Positions 53,846-63,771 of a DNA stretch of 64,000 nt are shown piece by piece. The notes below the pieces were generated by a model. That model was not told where the DNA came from and did no database searches. It saw only the letters and a program-made list of their open reading frames with translations. The stretch is from Burkholderiales bacterium (lineage in GTDB: Bacteria; Pseudomonadota; Gammaproteobacteria; Burkholderiales; SG8-41), in NCBI GenBank assembly GCA_019634975.1, contig JAHCAI010000009.1:1-64000 (forward strand). The letters are read 5' to 3'. How positions within the stretch are numbered: position 1 is the first letter of the stretch; every line of letters begins with the position of its first letter. The position numbers and the translations under genes were made by a program.

Positions 53846-54535
53846 ATGAGTTATGTCATCGATTTTCCCGGCGTCGTCACCCTGCCCGTCGTCGAAAGCA
53901 GCAAGGCCTTCCCGGTCGGCCGCATCTACTGCGTCGGCCGCAACTATGCCGAGCATGCGCGCGAAATGGGCCATGATCCCGACCGCGAGCCGCCGTTTTT
54001 CTTCATGAAGCCGGCCGATGCCATCGTGCCCAACGGCGCGACGATTCCCTATCCGCAGATGACCAAGGATGTGCACCACGAGATCGAGATGATCGTCGCC
54101 ATCGGCAAGGGCGGTGCCAACATCCCGGTGGAGAAGGCGCTCGACCATGTGTTCGGCTACGGCGTCGGCCTCGACATGACCCGCCGCGACCTGCAGGGCG
54201 AAGCCAAGAAAATGGGCCGGCCCTGGGAGATGGGCAAGGCTTTCGACAACTCCGCGCCCTGCACCGCGCTGAAGCCGGTGTCCATGGTCGGGCATCCGGC
54301 GAAAGGCGCGATCTGGCTGAAAGTCAACGGCGAAGTGAAACAGAAGGGCGACCTGTCGGAGCTGATCTGGAACGTGCCGGAGACCATTGCCTACCTGTCG
54401 CAGCTGATCACGCTGCGTCCCGGCGACATCATCATGTCCGGCACCCCTGCGGGCGTCGGCCCGATCAAGCCCGGCGACAAGCTGGAAGGCCATGTCGACG
54501 GCGTCGGGGATTTGACGGTTACTTACGCCAAGTAA
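53846..54535 (+). CDS. Fumarylacetoacetate hydrolase-family protein
   Basis: A 229-residue FAH-domain hydrolase. Motifs: VGRNYAEHAREMG, PPFFFMKPADAIV, metal ligand Glu in HHEIEMIVAIGKGG, Asp in GYGVGLDMTRRDLQ, and the C-terminal LRPGDIIMSGTPAGVGPIKPGD. Such enzymes cleave fumarylpyruvate, acylpyruvates or other beta-diketones in aromatic catabolism. The small single-domain size fits fumarylpyruvate hydrolase/acylpyruvase (YcgM-like). ATG 53846 follows AAGGA. No aromatic ring-cleavage genes are adjacent. Confidence 0.92.
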   Translation: MSYVIDFPGVVTLPVVESSKAFPVGRIYCVGRNYAEHAREMGHDPDREPPFFFMKPADAIVPNGATIPYPQMTKDVHHEIEMIVAIGKGGANIPVEKALDHVFGYGVGLDMTRRDLQGEAKKMGRPWEMGKAFDNSAPCTALKPVSMVGHPAKGAIWLKVNGEVKQKGDLSELIWNVPETIAYLSQLITLRPGDIIMSGTPAGVGPIKPGDKLEGHVDGVGDLTVTYAK

Positions 54536-54538
54536 ATC

Positions 54539-54573
54539 AGTAATTGGTGATTGGTGATTGGTAGGCGGTAACG
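54539..54573 (+). repeat. Heptad-repeat element H6
   Basis: Three direct copies of ATTGGTG/ATTGGTA (54543-54563) in the gap between the FAA hydrolase and aldo/keto reductase genes, followed by a diverged GGCGGTAACGG. It belongs to the same TGATTGG-type family as the arms of H3. No inverted partner is seen. Confidence 0.6.
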
Positions 54574-54616
54574 GCGGATCGTTCGCCTGCCGCTTTCCGC
54601 GCTCCCGGAGCAGAGC

Positions 54617-55615
<999 letters not shown>

Positions 55616-56319
55616 ATGCAGCCGCGGTGACCGCGCCTGGCAGCGTTTTGCCGACCCCAGCGTTTTCACTGGTCCGTACCTTTCATGGATTTGGCGGAAG
55701 CCGGGATAGCACTGCACTCCTCTGGGCCGATCTGCCAATACCACAACCGCCCGCCCGAATAGGCTTCCATCAGGAATGCCCGCCCGGTGCGCCGGCGAGA
55801 TGCGCACCCGGATGGCTGATGATGGCGATGACATCGCAGGCATAGGTCGGCGAGGTCAAGCTGTTGATGTGCCGGAGCTTGCCTGTTGCCGCCCTTCGCT
55901 TGACGGTTATTCCCGCCGAACCCGTATGGCGCACGATGCCCGACCGCAGCGCCAGCCTGCCGCAGATCGACCCAGTCGCGGTTCAGCCCCTTGAACGCTA
56001 CCACCAGCCCGGTCAGCGCATGACTTTATTGGGCCATCTGCCACCGCCCACTTGGGAGTAACGGGCAGAGTTTCCTGACTGCAAGGCTAGCGAAAGCCTT
56101 GTGAAAGCCCCGGGTGGGGTTGTCGAGCTCAAAATACAACCATAAGTGGAACTCCAGTCCCTGGCGCAATGGGGTGTCCCGCGCTTCCGGGAAGAACAAG
56201 AATTCGAGATACATCGAACCCGGCACGAGGAATCCGGCATTCCCTCAGACAAGAAAAAATCAGTGAGCTGGGCGGGATCTGTCGAAAATTGAAGTCAGTT
56301 TATTTATCAGGCATTCGTG
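55616..56319. other. Gene-poor stretch before the efflux operon
   Basis: About 700 bp with no convincing gene. Several short open frames exist on both strands, for example 56026-56226 on the minus strand, which reads like real protein (MYLEFLFFPEARDTP, LEFHLWLYFELDNPTRG) but matches nothing I recognise and stops abruptly. Codon bias is weak. It may be a decayed gene and/or the efflux operon's regulatory region. The last 60 bp before 56320 are AT-rich (TTTATTTATC) and may hold a promoter. Confidence 0.5.
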
Positions 56320-57414
56320 ATGAAAAGATACCGCACATACCTGCTGGCCATCGGCGTCGTTGTCACCGCGGGTTGCGGCAAGCCGGAGGAGAAGCCTTTG
56401 CCCGGGGTCGCAGCCAATAACGGTGTTGTTCTGGCTGAAGCCCGACTAAAGTTCATTGAAGTCAAGGTAGTGGGCGAAGACATGATGCGCGCTCGCCAGA
56501 CGATACCCGGGCGGCTGGAAATGCGCGCCCAGGCGGTGTCTGCCCTGGGCGCGCCAGCAGAGGGGCGTGTCGTATCGGTGTTGGTGCGCCCGGGTGAAAA
56601 GGTGGCTGCCGGCAAGATATTGGCCACATTGCAAAGCGCCGATGTTTCGGCCGCTCGTGCTGCTCTTGATCAGGCAAAAACGCGGGTGACTGCTGCTGAA
56701 GAGGCTCTGAGGCGTCAAACCGAAATGATGGCGAAAGGGGTAGGCGTCGAATTGGAGCGTATCGAGGCCGAGACCCGCGCGCGGGAAGCGCGCTCCGAAC
56801 TGGAGCGGGCACAGAATGTCACCCGCTTCCTCGGATCGGGCCAGGGGAATACCATCGAATTGCGTGCCCCGATCAACGGGGTGGTCATTGCCGTCAATAC
56901 GTCTACAGGAAGCGTGGTGTCGCCCGGGGGATCCCCGCTGGTGGAAATCGGCGATCCTTCCCGGCTGTGGGCCGTGGCCCATATTCCCGAAGCCGATGCC
57001 GCCAGCGTTGCCAAGGGGCTGCCGGTGAAGGTGCACGTTACCAGTGCGAATCGCGAATTTCAGGGCGTTGTCGACGGTCTGGGCTCCCAGATTGACCCGG
57101 AAACCCGGCGTCTGCCGGTCTATGTTGCCTTGCAGGGAGACTTTCGCGGCCTGACCCCGGGCATGTATGCAGATCTCACGTTTGCAAAGGGAATGGAGGC
57201 GCTGAGCCTGCCCGTCGCAGCGGTTCTGATCAAGGGGGGCAAGAAGCGCATAGTCTACATACAGCGCGCCGATGGCGTTTTCGAGCCCCGCGACGTGCGT
57301 ACCGGGCCGAGCGCTGAAGGCCGCGTGCGAATTCTGGACGGTATCAAGCCCGGAGACAAAGTCGTCACCAAAGGCGCGCTGCTGATTGATGGCGAGGCAG
57401 AGCAGATGCTCTGA
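56320..57414 (+). CDS. RND efflux periplasmic adaptor (CzcB-like), lipoprotein
   Basis: A 364-residue membrane fusion protein. The lipobox VTAGC (Cys19) marks a lipoprotein anchored to the inner membrane. The barrel-sandwich halves are seen as VSALGAPAEGRVVSVLVRPGEKVAAGKILATLQS and IELRAPINGVVIAV, flanking a coiled-coil hairpin (about 115-165); beta-barrel and membrane-proximal domains follow. Heavy-metal family adaptors share this layout. ATG 56320 is preferred over the preceding in-frame GTG. There is no His-rich metal-binding N-terminus. It is the first gene of the operon. Confidence 0.9.
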   Translation: MKRYRTYLLAIGVVVTAGCGKPEEKPLPGVAANNGVVLAEARLKFIEVKVVGEDMMRARQTIPGRLEMRAQAVSALGAPAEGRVVSVLVRPGEKVAAGKILATLQSADVSAARAALDQAKTRVTAAEEALRRQTEMMAKGVGVELERIEAETRAREARSELERAQNVTRFLGSGQGNTIELRAPINGVVIAVNTSTGSVVSPGGSPLVEIGDPSRLWAVAHIPEADAASVAKGLPVKVHVTSANREFQGVVDGLGSQIDPETRRLPVYVALQGDFRGLTPGMYADLTFAKGMEALSLPVAAVLIKGGKKRIVYIQRADGVFEPRDVRTGPSAEGRVRILDGIKPGDKVVTKGALLIDGEAEQML

Positions 57415-57420
57415 TGGTCC

Positions 57421-60400
57421 GTGCTTAACTCCATTATCGAAATTTGCGTGCATCGCCGCGTTGCGGCGCTGTTTGTTACGGCTATCATCGCCATCTTCGG
57501 CATACGCGCCTATCTGGAAACGCCCATCGAGGCGTTTCCAGACGTGACCAACGCACAGGTTACGGTGATCACCACGATGCCGGGCGCCGCGCCTGAGGAG
57601 ATAGAGCGCCAGGTCACGACTCCGCTGGAGCGCGCGCTGAACGGCACCCCGGGCTCCACGCTTTTGCGCAGCGAAAGCCTGTTCGGTTTGTCGCTGATTA
57701 CGCTGATTTTCGACGACAAGTCTGACTCCTTCTCGTCCCGATTGCTTGTGTCGCAGCGGCTGGCCGGGGCGGACCTCCCCGAGGGGGTCAACCCGGTGCT
57801 GGGTCCGGATGCAACCCCACTGGGGGAGATTTATCTGTTCCGGCTGACCAGCGACCGTCACGACCTGTATGAGCTCAGGTCGGAGATGGAATGGAACGTC
57901 ACGCGGGTGCTGCGCCAGATACAGGGGGTAGCCGACGTACTTCCATTTGGAGGCTATCTCAAGGAAGTGCATGTCAGGGCGGACCCGGCACGGCTGTATG
58001 CCGCCGGTCTCACGCTGGGGGATCTTGCCGAAGCGCTGTCCAAAGCCAATCGGAATGTCAGTGGCGGCTTTCTGGTTCACGGCGACCAGGAAATGGTCGT
58101 GCGCGGTGTTGGTTACATAGAGTCTGCGGATGACATCAAGGCGGTAATGCTGAGGAGTGACGATGGTACGCCGGTGACGGTCGGTGACGTTGCTGATGTC
58201 GCACTTGCGGCCACACCGCGTCGTGGCTCGGTGGGCTGGAACGACCAGAAGGAAGTGGTCGAGGGTTTTGTCGTCATGCGTCGCGGAGAGAATCCGTCGG
58301 TGGTGCTTAACGGCATCCATCAAAAAATCAAGGCGCTCAACGACACCATCCTGCCCGAGGGCATGCGCACGGAGGTGTTCTACGATCGCAGTGAACTGGT
58401 CAACCATACGCTGTCCACGGTGCATACGAACCTGTTGCACGGGTTTGTGCTGGTGGTGGCCGTGGTATGGCTGTTTCTGCGCAGCCTGATCGGCTCGGCC
58501 GTCGTCGCGGTCGTGATTCCCCTGTCGCTCCTGACAGCCTTCATCGGGCTCTATGCGCTGGGTTTGCCCGCGAACCTTATTTCCATGGGGGCGATCGATT
58601 TCGGCATATTGGTGGATGGCGCGGTGGTTGTGGTCGAACATGTCATGCATTCCGTAAGGCATGAACGTCCGCAGAACCGCAAGGCCATGCTCAAACTGGT
58701 GGTCCGGTCGGCGCTTGATGTCGGTCGCCCGACTTTTTTTGCGATGCTGATCATCATTGCAGCCTTGCTCCCCGTGTTTACCCTGCAGTCCGTGGAAGGA
58801 CGGATATTCCGGCCACTCGCGCTGACCTATGCGTTCGCGCTTCTCGGGGCGCTGGTGTTTGCCGTTACATTGGTGCCGGCGTTGTGCGCCTTCCTGTTCA
58901 AGCCGAAGCACGCCGCCATAGAAGAGCCGCGATGGGTGGAGCGCCTGCGCTCGGGTTACGGCAGTGTGCTGGGACAACTGCTCGCGCACCGGACAGCCGT
59001 GATACTGGCCGGGGTCTGCCTGGTTGTGGCGGGATTGTTCGCTGCCAGCAGGCTGGGCACCGAATTCCTGCCCGAGCTGGACGAAGGCGACATTGTAATT
59101 TTCGTCGAGATGCCGGCCAGCATCTCGATGGAAAAGGGACAGGATATCCTGCTCGAGGTGCGGCGACGCATAATGACATTCCCGGAGGTTCTGGAAACGC
59201 TGAGCGAACACGGCAGACCCGAGGATGGTACCGACAACGAAGGTGTCAATATGTCGGAGACGATCGTCCGTTTCAAGCCGCTGGAGCAATGGCCGGGCGG
59301 GCGTGACAAAGCCGAAGTGATCCAGGACATGCGGGCATCATTGACCGAGATTCCAGGCGTGCGCTACAACTTCTCGCAACCGATCAAGGACAATGTCGAG
59401 GAATCCGTTGCGGGTGTGCGCGGCAAGGTGGTGCTGAAGATATTCGGCCCGGATCTCGTTGCCATGCGTGATGCGCTCGAGTCTGCCAAGGCAAGCATTC
59501 AATCGGTAGAAGGTGTTGTTGACCTGGACTTGTATCGAGACGGCCTTGTGCCGCAGTTGCGTGTCAGCCTGGATCGGGCGGCGCTGGCACGAGCCGGCGT
59601 GTCCGTTGACGACGCGCAGCAGACCATAGAGACCGCGTTGGCAGGACAGGTGGTGACCGAGTTCTGGGAAGGGGAGCGCCCTGTGCCGGTGAGGCTGATG
59701 CTGCCGCTGGCTGCACGGGATGACACGGAAAAAATCGCAGGCCTGCAGATCAGCACGCCTTCCGGCGCGCGTATTCCGCTCGCACAGGTCGCAAAGATCG
59801 AGATTGTCAGCGGGATGACCACGATCAACCGCGAGGGGAACAGCCGCTATCTGGCGCTGAAATTCAATATCGAGGGTCGCGACATGGGCTCGGTGGTCAA
59901 GGACGCGATCGCCAACGTTGCCCGCGATGTCAAGGCGCCGGACGGACATTATTTTGTCTGGGGGGGCGAGTTCGAGAATCAGGAACGTGCCATCGCGCGG
60001 CTGAAACTGATCGTGCCGGTAACCCTGCTGCTGGTATTGGGCCTGCTCTACGCGGCCATGAACAGCGGGCGCAGCGCGCTGACGGTGCTCTTGACCATGC
60101 CTTTTGCGCTGACCGGGGGCGCATTTGCGCTGCTGATCGCCGGTGTACCGCTGTCCGTCAGCGCCGCGGTCGGCTTTATCGCGCTGCTGGGGCAGGTGGC
60201 GCTGCTGGGACTGCTGGTTCTCACCGCCGCCGAAGCGCGCCGCCGCGCCGGTGAACCGCTGCTCAAGGCGCTGGTCGATGGCGCAACGGACCGCATGCGG
60301 GCAGTGCTGATGGCCTCGCTGCTGGCCGCGGTGGGCCTGCTGCCGATGGCGCTCTCGACCGGCATAGGCAGCGAGACCCAGCGCCCGTTCGCGTTGGTGG

Positions 60401-60510
60401 TCGTGGGCGGAATGATCACGACCCTGATTGTGGCGTTGTTCCTGCTGCCGGTCATTTACAGTTTTATTACGCCGAAAAAGCTGGTGACCCCTGAGGAGGC
60501 CGACGCATGA
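57421..60510 (+). CDS. Heavy-metal RND efflux pump (HME family, CzcA-like)
   Basis: A 1029-residue inner-membrane RND antiporter with 12 helices in two halves. Helix 4 carries the proton-relay/HME motif Asp393, Asp399 and Glu406 in AIDFGILVDGAVVVVEH, matching the D-D-E set of CzcA (recalled). The N-terminus (IIEICVHRRVAALFVTAIIAIFGIRAYLETPIEAFPDVTNAQV) and RMRAVLMASLLAAVGLLPMAL also fit the HME family. The ion is uncertain: the D-D-E set favours divalent cations (Zn, Co, Cd or Ni) over Cu/Ag. The start is GTG 57421, six bases after the adaptor's stop. The stop overlaps the next gene by four bases. Confidence 0.93.
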   Translation: MLNSIIEICVHRRVAALFVTAIIAIFGIRAYLETPIEAFPDVTNAQVTVITTMPGAAPEEIERQVTTPLERALNGTPGSTLLRSESLFGLSLITLIFDDKSDSFSSRLLVSQRLAGADLPEGVNPVLGPDATPLGEIYLFRLTSDRHDLYELRSEMEWNVTRVLRQIQGVADVLPFGGYLKEVHVRADPARLYAAGLTLGDLAEALSKANRNVSGGFLVHGDQEMVVRGVGYIESADDIKAVMLRSDDGTPVTVGDVADVALAATPRRGSVGWNDQKEVVEGFVVMRRGENPSVVLNGIHQKIKALNDTILPEGMRTEVFYDRSELVNHTLSTVHTNLLHGFVLVVAVVWLFLRSLIGSAVVAVVIPLSLLTAFIGLYALGLPANLISMGAIDFGILVDGAVVVVEHVMHSVRHERPQNRKAMLKLVVRSALDVGRPTFFAMLIIIAALLPVFTLQSVEGRIFRPLALTYAFALLGALVFAVTLVPALCAFLFKPKHAAIEEPRWVERLRSGYGSVLGQLLAHRTAVILAGVCLVVAGLFAASRLGTEFLPELDEGDIVIFVEMPASISMEKGQDILLEVRRRIMTFPEVLETLSEHGRPEDGTDNEGVNMSETIVRFKPLEQWPGGRDKAEVIQDMRASLTEIPGVRYNFSQPIKDNVEESVAGVRGKVVLKIFGPDLVAMRDALESAKASIQSVEGVVDLDLYRDGLVPQLRVSLDRAALARAGVSVDDAQQTIETALAGQVVTEFWEGERPVPVRLMLPLAARDDTEKIAGLQISTPSGARIPLAQVAKIEIVSGMTTINREGNSRYLALKFNIEGRDMGSVVKDAIANVARDVKAPDGHYFVWGGEFENQERAIARLKLIVPVTLLLVLGLLYAAMNSGRSALTVLLTMPFALTGGAFALLIAGVPLSVSAAVGFIALLGQVALLGLLVLTAAEARRRAGEPLLKALVDGATDRMRAVLMASLLAAVGLLPMALSTGIGSETQRPFALVVVGGMITTLIVALFLLPVIYSFITPKKLVTPEEADA

Positions 60511-61805
60511 GAGCGCATCATCAAGCCTCGCGGCTGATTGCCGGATTCGTGCTGAGCATCGCAGTCCTTGCCGCGCACGCGGAGGGCGTCAAGGCGCCCG
60601 ATAAAGTGGATTTTGCGATCTTGCTGCGCCTGGTGCGGGATGCGAGCCCGAAGCTGGAGATCGAGCGTCAGGGCGTGGCACAGGCCGAAGCTGACCGTGT
60701 CACTGCGGGGGCCTTGCCCAACCCCACGTTCAACTATGGGCGCATGCGTCCCAGCAGTGGGCAGCCGACGATTCTGGACGGAAGCCGGCAAGAGGAGATC
60801 ACGGTGGATCTGCCCTTGCCGCTATCAGGGCAAAGGGCCGCGCGCATCGATCGTGCCGAGCGCGAGATCGAGGCAGCACGCGCACGCGTTGCCGCGGGGA
60901 CCAGCACGCTGGCTGCCGAGGCGGCATCGGCGTTTGTGGCGCTGCTTGAGGCGCAGGACAAGGCGGCCGTGCTGGCCGAAGCCCATGCCGAAGTTGCACG
61001 TCTGCGCGACATCGTTGCCGGGCGCGAGGCAGGAGGTGCAGCCAGCCGCTACGACTCCACCCGGGCGGGGGTTGAGCTCGGCGGCCTGCTTGCGCGCTGG
61101 GAAGAGGCCAGGGCCGAAGTTGCGGATCGCTCTGGAAGCCTAGCGGCGCTGCTGGGTATTGCCAATTGGCGTCCGCTAGCCCTAGGCAGCCTGGAAACCT
61201 TGCGGATGGATTACGCGGGCAAGACGGATGGACGAGGCCGCATGACCACGGCACCCGTATTGGTCGCGGCCGAGCGTGAAGAGGCGGCAGCGCAAAGTGG
61301 GATCGAAGTGGCGCGGCGTGAGCGGGTACCCACGCCGGTGTTGAGTGTCGGGCGTGCCTGGTCCAGCAGTCCCTTCGGTGCGGCCAATTATGTCGGTGTG
61401 AGTGTCGAAATACCCCTGCTGGATTCCCGGCGTGGCCCCTTGGCACGCGCGGCAGCGGATGCGCGTGCAGCCACTTTGCGGCGCGAGTTGATCGCCGCCG
61501 AACTGGAGGCGAATCTTCGCCGACTGGAGGAAGTCATTGCTGCCCGCAGCGTGTCCCTGGAGCGCTTTGAAAAAAGCGCGGTATCGCAGCTGGGCCCCCT
61601 GAAGGAAATGGTTGAAGACGCTTACCGCCTCGGACGCGGATCGGTGCTCGAACTGCTGGATGCCACGCGTTCACGGCATGACCTGCAGCTGATGCGCATC
61701 GAACTTGCCGCCGAACTGCTCGGCGCGCAACTTCGCCTGCTGGCTTTATCCGGGGGGCTGGATACCCAGAGTGAGCGGGGACCAGCCGGAATCAGGCTTC
61801 CGTAA
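60507..61805 (+). CDS. TolC-family outer-membrane efflux protein (CzcC-like)
   Basis: A 432-residue outer membrane factor. A signal peptide (about 1-27, ending VLAAHAEG) precedes two OEP repeats with the usual pattern: LLRLVRDASPKLEIERQGVAQAEADRVTAGALPNPTFNYG in the first, and VEIPLLDSRRGPLARAAADARAA and LKEMVEDAYRLGRGSVLELLDA in the second. It completes the tripartite pump with the adaptor and RND genes. Gene order is B-A-C rather than the C-B-A of czc. No regulator is encoded next to it. Confidence 0.92.
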   Translation: MRAHHQASRLIAGFVLSIAVLAAHAEGVKAPDKVDFAILLRLVRDASPKLEIERQGVAQAEADRVTAGALPNPTFNYGRMRPSSGQPTILDGSRQEEITVDLPLPLSGQRAARIDRAEREIEAARARVAAGTSTLAAEAASAFVALLEAQDKAAVLAEAHAEVARLRDIVAGREAGGAASRYDSTRAGVELGGLLARWEEARAEVADRSGSLAALLGIANWRPLALGSLETLRMDYAGKTDGRGRMTTAPVLVAAEREEAAAQSGIEVARRERVPTPVLSVGRAWSSSPFGAANYVGVSVEIPLLDSRRGPLARAAADARAATLRRELIAAELEANLRRLEEVIAARSVSLERFEKSAVSQLGPLKEMVEDAYRLGRGSVLELLDATRSRHDLQLMRIELAAELLGAQLRLLALSGGLDTQSERGPAGIRLP

Positions 61806-61855
61806 AATAGAGGGCGGGGTTCCTGCATGTTGAGCCACTATCGGGTTCCGTCGCA

Positions 61856-62548
61856 TCACGAGCGCTGGATCAGCGGTGCCGCCCCCGCATGCAGCATCGC
61901 ATCGCGCTCGGCGAACCACTCCGCGGCATATTCGCAGTCCGCATATTCGGGGAAGTAAGGGCCGCCCAGCGTGTAATGCACCAGCGCAGCGTCTGCACGT
62001 CTGGCGTCGTAGCCGACGAGGTGGTTCCAGCATGACGGCAGTTCACCGATCAGCGCATCGTCGTCCAGCCATTTGAACTGGTGCAGTTCCAAGCCGGTGG
62101 CCGTGTTCACGTAGTCCGGGGTCAGGGCTGTGCAGCGCGCATTGTTGAAAAGCATTACGCTCGACCAGTTCTTCTTTTCGTACTTGCTCTGCGGCTCGTT
62201 GAGGAACTTGCGTTCCTCTTTCGGCACATGCTGGTGCTTGACAACCATCACTGCGTAACGATCATCGCGAAAGGCCCAGAGTTTAGCAATGTCTTCAATC
62301 ATCAGCATGTCGCAGTCCATGAAGATGGACCAGCCCTTGAAATCGGACAGGTAAGGCGCCAGGAAACGGGAAAACGAAAAATCGGTCGACTGCAGGGGGT
62401 GGCGTTCACGTTTGAAGATATTATGCAGCTGAGACAGCATGACCGGCGTGATGGCCACAGGCTGCGTGGCCCGATGGTGAATACTGTAAGCCAACACGTT
62501 GAAGGCTACCGCTTCGCGGCCATCGAATCCGATAAAAACATTGATCAT
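61856..62548 (-). CDS. GT8-like glycosyltransferase
   Basis: A 230-residue protein with N-terminal INVFIGFDGREAVAFNVLAYS, the DxD motif Asp78-Cys-Asp80 in GWSIFMDCDMLMIED, KYEKKNWSSVMLFNNARC and GLELHQFKWLDDDALIGELPSCWNHLVGYD. This fits the short bacterial GT8-like/'glycosyltransferase' proteins that use a nucleotide sugar with a metal. Donor and acceptor are unknown. The ATG at 62548 is preferred over an upstream frame of 103 codons that reads as non-coding. It is divergent from the prolyl hydroxylase-like gene. Confidence 0.85.
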   Translation of the reverse strand: MINVFIGFDGREAVAFNVLAYSIHHRATQPVAITPVMLSQLHNIFKRERHPLQSTDFSFSRFLAPYLSDFKGWSIFMDCDMLMIEDIAKLWAFRDDRYAVMVVKHQHVPKEERKFLNEPQSKYEKKNWSSVMLFNNARCTALTPDYVNTATGLELHQFKWLDDDALIGELPSCWNHLVGYDARRADAALVHYTLGGPYFPEYADCEYAAEWFAERDAMLHAGAAPLIQRS

Positions 62549-62720
62549 GAGGGGCTTTGGGGTCGGTGAATCCCGCGTAGTGTGGTACGGCAAAAGCTTA
62601 GCATGGCGGACGCACATTCGCCCGGGCCATATTGACGCCGGAGCCGGTCCGCGGGCGGTATATTCCGGGTTTATCCGGCGCATCGCGGCGGATTTGGCTG
62701 GGCGATGGAGTAAAGCGCAG

Positions 62721-63698
62721 ATGACAGACTCAAACGCTGCGGTTGACGGCGCATTCCTATCCATGGTGCTTGACCGCCACGGGCAGGATCCTGCTGCGCT
62801 GCTGGATCTCGGGCTGCGCGTGGTGACGGGCCGCGATGCGCCCTGCTCGCCGGTCAACGGTGCCGCGGTGATCGAGCTCGCCGCCGAACGCGGGCACGCG
62901 CAGGCACAGCGCTACCTGTCGCGGCTGGCGGCCCAGGGCCTTGGCTCCCGCCCGGGACTCGCCGCCGCTTTCGATGCGCTGGAGCGCGCCTGCGCCGCGG
63001 GTGATGAGACCGCGTGCGCCGAACAGGAATTCATGCGGACCCAGGGGCTCGGCAGCCTTGAGAACGCCCTTGGCTGGCTGAGCCGCCCTTGCAAGTCCGA
63101 GCTACTCAGCGACAGTCCCCGGGTAATGACTTTCCGCGGGTTGATTGCCCCCGGAATTTGCAGCCGCCTGATTGAACTCGCCATCCATCGGCAAGGAGAG
63201 GCCAAGGTATTCGATCTCGAGTCGGGGGGCATGCGCACCGATCCCATGCGCACCAACCGGCGTGCAGCGTTTTCACCGGTCGACATCGAATTGCTGTTCC
63301 AACTGGTCCGTATGCGTATCGGCAACATCACGGATACGCCGGTTGATACTTTTGAGTTTCCGGAGGTGCTGCATTACTGCGTGGGCGAGCGTTACAAACC
63401 GCACGTCGATTATTTCCACGTCGCGGTGCCGCGCTTCGCCGAACATGTGCGTGCCCACGGGCAAAGGACGAAGACCGCGCTGGTTTATCTGAACGACGAC
63501 TACGACGGCGGCGCGACGACCTTTCTGAAACTGGGTTTCGGGTTCAGGGGTGCGGTGGGCGATGCACTTGTCTTTCATAATGTCGATGAACAGGGGCAGG
63601 GCGACATGCGCACCTTGCACGAGGGCTCGCCGCCGGTTGCCGGAGAAAAGTGGCTGCTGTCGCAATGGATTCGCGACCGGCGGCAGACTTTCAGCTGA
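62721..63698 (+). CDS. Prolyl 4-hydroxylase-like Fe(II)/2-oxoglutarate dioxygenase with N-terminal Sel1-type helices
   Basis: A 325-residue protein. Residues 1-120 are alpha-helical with Sel1-like repeats (VIELAAERGHAQAQRYLSRLAAQGLG, LERACAAGDETACAEQEFMRTQGLG). The C-terminal dioxygenase domain carries His228-x-Asp230 in YKPHVDYFH, His300 in MRTLHEGSPP and Lys310 in AGEKWLLSQWIR, the Fe(II) and 2-oxoglutarate ligands of P4H. Bacterial members hydroxylate prolyl or other residues in unknown targets. The ATG at 62721 follows GGAG. It lies between two sugar-transfer-type genes. Confidence 0.88.
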   Translation: MTDSNAAVDGAFLSMVLDRHGQDPAALLDLGLRVVTGRDAPCSPVNGAAVIELAAERGHAQAQRYLSRLAAQGLGSRPGLAAAFDALERACAAGDETACAEQEFMRTQGLGSLENALGWLSRPCKSELLSDSPRVMTFRGLIAPGICSRLIELAIHRQGEAKVFDLESGGMRTDPMRTNRRAAFSPVDIELLFQLVRMRIGNITDTPVDTFEFPEVLHYCVGERYKPHVDYFHVAVPRFAEHVRAHGQRTKTALVYLNDDYDGGATTFLKLGFGFRGAVGDALVFHNVDEQGQGDMRTLHEGSPPVAGEKWLLSQWIRDRRQTFS

Positions 63699-63771
63699 GA
63701 CCGGGAACTACCGCAGTGGCAATTATCCTGCAGGCACCATGCGGCCGGCTTATTGCACCGGCGTATTGCGG

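Noticed and set aside
56446..59289. A 947-codon open frame antisense to the efflux operon
   Set aside because: The plus strand encodes unambiguous adaptor and RND proteins. The antisense product has no recognisable features.
62505..62530. AT-rich motif copy at the start of the GT8-like gene
   Set aside because: Only ATAAAAACA matches; the bases encode conserved NVFIGF residues and are explained by the protein.
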